Positions 6,521 to 9,281 of a stretch of 9,281 bases of DNA are shown piece by piece. The first letter of the stretch is position 1. The number at the start of each line of letters is the position of its first letter. The notes under the pieces were generated by a model that saw only the letters and a program-made list of their open reading frames with translations, was not told the origin of the DNA and searched no databases. A program made the translations under genes and the position numbers. The stretch is from positions 1-9,281 of the forward strand of contig JACCZZ010000152.1 in NCBI GenBank assembly GCA_013695715.1, in the 5' to 3' direction. The stretch is from Chitinophagales bacterium. Lineage in GTDB: Bacteria > Bacteroidota > Bacteroidia > Chitinophagales > UBA10324.

Positions 6521-7711
6521 ATGATTTCCAAATACCGTGAAGCATACAACACACAATTCACTGAAGAAAAATATAAACAATTTCTAGCTGACCTTGATGC
6601 GGAAGCGGGTTATCCTGTTCAATTCCGGGTAGCTGAATCGCCGATTTTCATTCCTATTAGTTTAAAGGAAAAATTGATCGCAGCCGGCGATCAGATCCTT
6701 CAGACAGTGATGTCAGAAAAATATCTAAAGCAATCTTTTACTGCCATTCCGCCTTCTCTTCTAGTTCCAAATCAAGACTCACATCCGGGTACCATTGCAA
6801 TAGATTTCGCTGTTTGTAAAAACGAGGCTGGTGAGTTTTGGCCTCAGCTTATAGAATTACAGGGGTTCCCTTCCATGTTTGCTTATCAGCATTGGGTAGC
6901 ATTGAAATACAAGAAACATTTTACTGTTCCGGGAAACACCACGCACCTCTTCAGTAACCTCGCAGATGATACATATATTAAGCGATTAAAAAAATGGATT
7001 GTTGATGAAGAAGATCCGGAACAAGTCATCTTGTTAGAAATAGAGCCGGAGAAGCAAAAAACAAGAGTAGATTTTGAGCTTACCAGGAAAATGGTTGGTA
7101 TTGAATACGTATGCATCAGCAAAGTAATTCTTGAGGGGAAACAATTATTTTATGCAAAGAACGGCCGTAAAATTCCAGTCAGGCGCATCTACAACAGAGT
7201 GATTTTTGATGAATTTGCAAGGCGCACAGATATGCACTGCCAGTTTAATCTTACAGAAGAAGCCAATGTTACCTGGGCAAATCATCCCAACTGGTTTTTT
7301 AGAATAAGCAAATATTCAATGCCATTTATCAACAGCCCTTATGTACCTCAGACGAAATTTTTAAATGAAGTGGAGACCATTCCCGAAGATCTAGAGAATT
7401 ATGTGTTGAAGCCGTTATTTTCTTTTTCCGGCACAGGGGTTATTTTCGATATCAAGGCAGGATCCCTTGAAAACATTGACGATCCACAGAACTTCATCCT
7501 TCAAAGAAAAGTGCAGTATGCCCCGGTTATTCAATCTCCTTCCGGCTTGGTGAAAGCCGAGATTCGACTTTTATATACCTGGTTGAAAGATGAGCCCGCA
7601 CCTTTGCTCACCATAAATCTTGTAAGACTGAGCAAAGGAAAAATGATTGGAGTAGATTATAACAAGGACCAGGAGTGGGTTGGTGGAAGTGTTGGATTTT
7701 TGGAAACGTAA
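6521..7711 (+). CDS. Divergent ATP-grasp-like protein (possibly circularly permuted type)
   Basis: The 396-residue, soluble protein has ATP-grasp-like elements in an unusual order. An early acidic segment reads PQLIELQGFPSMFAYQ (108-123, E112), where permuted glutathionylspermidine- or glutathione-synthetase-like enzymes carry metal ligands. A basic stretch RKIPVRRIYNRVIFDEF (216-232) follows. The lysine-glycine nucleotide loop appears only at YVLKPLFSFSGTGVIFD (294-310, K297), followed by FILQRKVQY (325-333) and a C-terminal set KAEIRLLYTW (345-354) and TINLVRLSKGKMIGV (364-378, N366). This resembles permuted ATP-grasp proteins, but I cannot confirm the permutation by eye. It probably catalyses, or once catalysed, a second amide-bond step beside the GCS2 ligase and first ATP-grasp enzyme. 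It lies 110 bases after the amidotransferase and 42 before the redoxin. ATG 6521 is the clear start. An inactive scaffold protein is an alternative. Confidence 0.72.
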   Translation: MISKYREAYNTQFTEEKYKQFLADLDAEAGYPVQFRVAESPIFIPISLKEKLIAAGDQILQTVMSEKYLKQSFTAIPPSLLVPNQDSHPGTIAIDFAVCKNEAGEFWPQLIELQGFPSMFAYQHWVALKYKKHFTVPGNTTHLFSNLADDTYIKRLKKWIVDEEDPEQVILLEIEPEKQKTRVDFELTRKMVGIEYVCISKVILEGKQLFYAKNGRKIPVRRIYNRVIFDEFARRTDMHCQFNLTEEANVTWANHPNWFFRISKYSMPFINSPYVPQTKFLNEVETIPEDLENYVLKPLFSFSGTGVIFDIKAGSLENIDDPQNFILQRKVQYAPVIQSPSGLVKAEIRLLYTWLKDEPAPLLTINLVRLSKGKMIGVDYNKDQEWVGGSVGFLET

Positions 7712-7753
7712 TCAGATGCTTTAAAGTCGGCTACCATCATAATTCATTATGAA

Positions 7754-8332
7754 ATGAAATATAGAATTTTCTTTCTCCTCTTCATCGAATTATTTATAAG
7801 CTGTTCAAAGAAGGAATCGAAGCAGCCAATAGATATTTTTTCTTTAACCCTCAACTCACTTGATCATAATTCGTACTCCTTAGACGAGCTTTCAAAACGA
7901 AAAGGCGCAGTGATTGTCTTTCTTCAACCCGAGTGTCCGTTCTGCAATTCATATGGAAAAACATTAAAGCAGTTAGATAGTATATGCATTCAAAAACGAA
8001 TATCGTTTCTTGGTATAGTGTCTGGAAAAAATTATTCCGAAGCTGAAATTAAGACATACTTGGATAAGCATCATTTGACAAATCCCATATTACTCGATCC
8101 TGATTTTACGCTGCAAAAACAATTGGGTGCTACAATTACTCCTGAAGCTTTTCTCATTAATAATAAAGGTAAAATGCTCTATCGCGGAATGATAGATAAT
8201 TGGGGTTATGAAATAGGAAAAGTTCGTGCTCATGTCTCTGATCATTATCTTCTTGATGCTATAGAGGCTTATCTTCAAAACAAACCAATTGCTCCTGATT
8301 CTACCAAAGCAATTGGTTGCTATATTGAATAA
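7754..8332 (+). CDS. Lipoprotein redoxin (AhpC/TSA-thioredoxin-like)
   Basis: The 192-residue protein has a signal peptide (hydrophobic 4-16) ending in LFIS-Cys17, a plausible lipobox, so it should be anchored facing the periplasm. The thioredoxin fold follows: FLQPECPFCNSYG (56-68) with the redox pair C61-x-x-C64, and the cis-proline segment ATITPEAFLIN (126-136, P130). The tail has LYRGMIDNWGYEIGKVRAH (142-160) and ends STKAIGCYIE with C189. This tail matches, as I recall, a redoxin subfamily often beside c-type cytochromes and copper-dependent monooxygenase-like genes. It likely reduces or oxidises thiols, perhaps supporting metal or haem cofactor assembly. It starts 42 bases after the ATP-grasp gene and may be read through from it, but its function points to the cytochrome gene at 9111, from which a toxin-antitoxin module separates it. 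Confidence 0.86.
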   Translation: MKYRIFFLLFIELFISCSKKESKQPIDIFSLTLNSLDHNSYSLDELSKRKGAVIVFLQPECPFCNSYGKTLKQLDSICIQKRISFLGIVSGKNYSEAEIKTYLDKHHLTNPILLDPDFTLQKQLGATITPEAFLINNKGKMLYRGMIDNWGYEIGKVRAHVSDHYLLDAIEAYLQNKPIAPDSTKAIGCYIE

Positions 8333-8408
8333 GTGATAAATTAAAATAACTCTTTATTTCCACCTGACCATTTGTCCACTTGCCAGTGTTGCGTACAGTG
8401 AAAATACC

Positions 8409-8437
8409 TTGCGGGTTGACAGAATTTATTAAATTTG
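8409..8437 (+). promoter_or_regulatory. Putative Bacteroidota promoter of the MazF-like toxin-antitoxin module
   Basis: TTG at 8409-8411 and TAAATTTG at 8430-8437 (TAnnTTTG) are separated by 18 bases, within the 17-23 range reported for this phylum. The ATG at 8454 follows by 16 bases. It is the best two-part promoter match in the window. Confidence 0.52.
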
Positions 8438-8453
8438 GAAATAAATATTCGAC

Positions 8454-8627
8454 ATGGATAAACAAGCCATCATAGAACACACACTTAAAGCTATTAATCA
8501 ACTTCCGGAAGAAAAAGTGAAAGAGATTTCAGACTTTACCGAGTTTATCCTTAAGCAATATGAAGAGCAACTTCTGCCAAAAGGCATAGCCTATCTAACT
8601 TCTAATAGTAAAGCTTTTGAATTTTAA
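8454..8627 (+). CDS. Frameshifted antitoxin of the MazF/PemK-like module (truncated)
   Basis: The frame gives 57 residues: MDKQAIIEHTLKAINQLPEE, then a helical DFTEFILKQYEE stretch and a stop after KAFEF. This agrees with my recollection of the N-terminal part of the small antitoxins paired with this toxin type in Bacteroidota, which continue for about 20 more acidic residues. Adding one T to the TTTT run at 8622-8625 restores exactly such a tail (LKDEEDLYTEADIKEPYVG) to a TAA at 8681-8683, overlapping the toxin start by 8 bases as in intact modules. The gene therefore looks broken by a one-base deletion, unless the read or assembly is wrong. The lost acidic tail is the part that usually wraps the toxin. 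Confidence 0.72.
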   Translation: MDKQAIIEHTLKAINQLPEEKVKEISDFTEFILKQYEEQLLPKGIAYLTSNSKAFEF

Positions 8628-8675
8628 AAGATGAAGAAGATCTTTATACAGAAGCCGACATAAAAGAACCATACG

Positions 8676-8966
8676 TTGGCTAAGGGCGACATTATTTTAA
8701 TCACCTTCCCGTTTACCGACCTAAGTGGCAATAAGCTTAGACCATCTACGGTTCTTGCCGATTTCAATCAAGATATTATTGTGGCATTTATTACTACTCA
8801 ACTTAAATGGCAGGAACAAACAGACCAATTATTGACTCAAGCATTACATAGTGGAATTAAAAAGCCTTCACTGATCCGTTTAAGCAAGTTGGCTACATTA
8901 GACAAGTCTCTAATCAAAGGACGAATGGGTAGCTTGACCATTGAGCAGATTAAATCTCTTAGATAA
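8676..8966 (+). CDS. MazF/PemK-like endoribonuclease toxin, C-terminus probably frameshifted
   Basis: This 96-residue protein starts at TTG 8676: MAKGDIILITFPFTDLSG, then NKLRPSTVLADF with the family's R22-P23, FITTQLKWQEQTD (38-50) and KPSLIRLSKLATLD (63-76). These are the core strands of the MazF/PemK (CcdB-like) fold, which cuts RNA at short sequences. The frame ends IEQIKSLR. Dropping one base near 8961 continues as DNKLKLIFQLP to a TAA at 8995-8997, which resembles the usual ending of this subfamily. It thus appears to have lost its last 11 or so residues through a one-base insertion. With the antitoxin also frameshifted, the module looks inactive or decaying. The function of the intact family is known; the state of this copy is inference. 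Confidence 0.8.
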   Translation: MAKGDIILITFPFTDLSGNKLRPSTVLADFNQDIIVAFITTQLKWQEQTDQLLTQALHSGIKKPSLIRLSKLATLDKSLIKGRMGSLTIEQIKSLR

Positions 8967-8995
8967 CAAGCTGAAGCTTATATTCCAATTACCTT

Positions 8996-9026
8996 AAGAG
9001 GATCCTTGAAATAAGACCCTCTTTTT
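8996..9026 (+). terminator. Probable rho-independent terminator after the toxin gene
   Basis: AAGAGG (8996-9001) pairs with CCTCTT (9018-9023), with an inner CTT/AAG pairing, followed by a TTTTT run ending at 9026. It lies right after the frame-restored stop of the toxin (8995-8997), the place expected for the end of the module. Confidence 0.5.
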
Positions 9027-9070
9027 GTGGATTTGGTTTGATGTTTATAGCCGAAGAAAGTGCGCCCCAA

Positions 9071-9090
9071 ATTATTTTGATATTATTTTG
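9071..9090 (+). repeat. Two 9-bp direct repeats one helical turn apart
   Basis: ATTATTTTG occurs at 9071-9079 and 9082-9090, start-to-start distance 11 bases. They lie 20-40 bases before the cytochrome start and each is one base off a TAnnTTTG box. They could be a tandem regulator site or overlapping promoter boxes, or simply AT-rich coincidence. Confidence 0.35.
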
Positions 9091-9110
9091 GCTTAATTAC
9101 ATTCCAATTT

Positions 9111-9281
9111 ATGCGGAAATTTCCTCCCGTTATAACACATTTTGCTGGCCTCAAAATTTTCTCCGGTGTAATCTCACTTTTTCTATGCCTGAATTTTTCC
9201 TGTCAACAGAAAATGCAAGTAACCTTTACTGCCGATATAGCACCTATAATACATCAAAAATGTACGCGGTGTCACAGCATG
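9111..9281 (+). CDS. Lipoprotein c-type cytochrome, N-terminal part
   Basis: This is a 57-residue fragment, open to the right edge. A long n-region and a hydrophobic stretch (about 13-28) end in LNFS-Cys31, a lipobox-like site, so the mature protein should be a periplasm-facing lipoprotein. Then comes VTFTADIAPIIHQKCTRCHSM (37-57): the T-F-x-x-D-I-A-P-I-I segment followed by the haem-attachment motif C51-T-R-C54-H55. This pattern is typical of cytochrome c domains at the front of larger proteins, including copper type II monooxygenase-like and tetratricopeptide fusions in Bacteroidota and Planctomycetes; which one cannot be told from here. It lies on the same strand as the lipoprotein redoxin at 7754, with which such cytochromes often occur. 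Confidence 0.85.
   Translation, partial: MRKFPPVITHFAGLKIFSGVISLFLCLNFSCQQKMQVTFTADIAPIIHQKCTRCHSM

Overview
The window reads as accessory chromosome of a Bacteroidota bacterium, probably a Chitinophagales/Sphingobacteriales-type lineage. The evidence is moderately AT-rich DNA, gene starts without strong Shine-Dalgarno sequences, several TAnnTTTG (-7 type) promoter boxes in the gaps, lipoprotein signal peptides, and toxin-antitoxin and redoxin families typical of that phylum. The taxonomic call is inference. No RNA gene, CRISPR array or insertion sequence was seen. No gap between genes exceeds about 180 bases.

Layout. (1) Positions 1-255, minus strand: N-terminus of a secreted formylglycine-generating-enzyme-family protein that runs off the left edge. 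(2) 433-1467: a polytopic membrane protein of unknown function with two copies of an H-x3-E-x4-H pattern. (3) 1635-7711, plus strand: a loose cluster of an alpha/beta-hydrolase esterase, a RimK/glutathione-synthetase-like ATP-grasp ligase, a GCS2/YbdK-type carboxylate-amine ligase, a class I glutamine amidotransferase and a second, divergent ATP-grasp-like protein. An intact PIN-domain toxin-antitoxin pair (3516-4131) sits inside it. (4) 7754-9281: a lipoprotein redoxin, a MazF/PemK-like toxin-antitoxin module in which both genes look frameshifted, and the start of a lipoprotein c-type cytochrome that runs off the right edge.

How the genes may work together. Three enzymes of amide-bond-forming (amidoligase) folds plus a glutamine amidotransferase and an esterase suggest a pathway that joins amino acids or carboxylates to amines, making a small non-ribosomal peptide-like compound or modifying a metabolite or protein end. 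The amidotransferase could supply ammonia or remove gamma-glutamyl groups, and the esterase could trim, activate or release the product. To my knowledge such neighbourhoods have been noted in comparative genomics of amidoligases, but I know of no defined product. This cluster is the best candidate in the window for an undescribed system. The genes are separated by 100-170 bases, several with their own promoter-like box and palindrome, so they look co-localised rather than tightly co-transcribed.

The right-hand redoxin and cytochrome look like a separate periplasmic redox pair split by a decaying toxin-antitoxin insertion.
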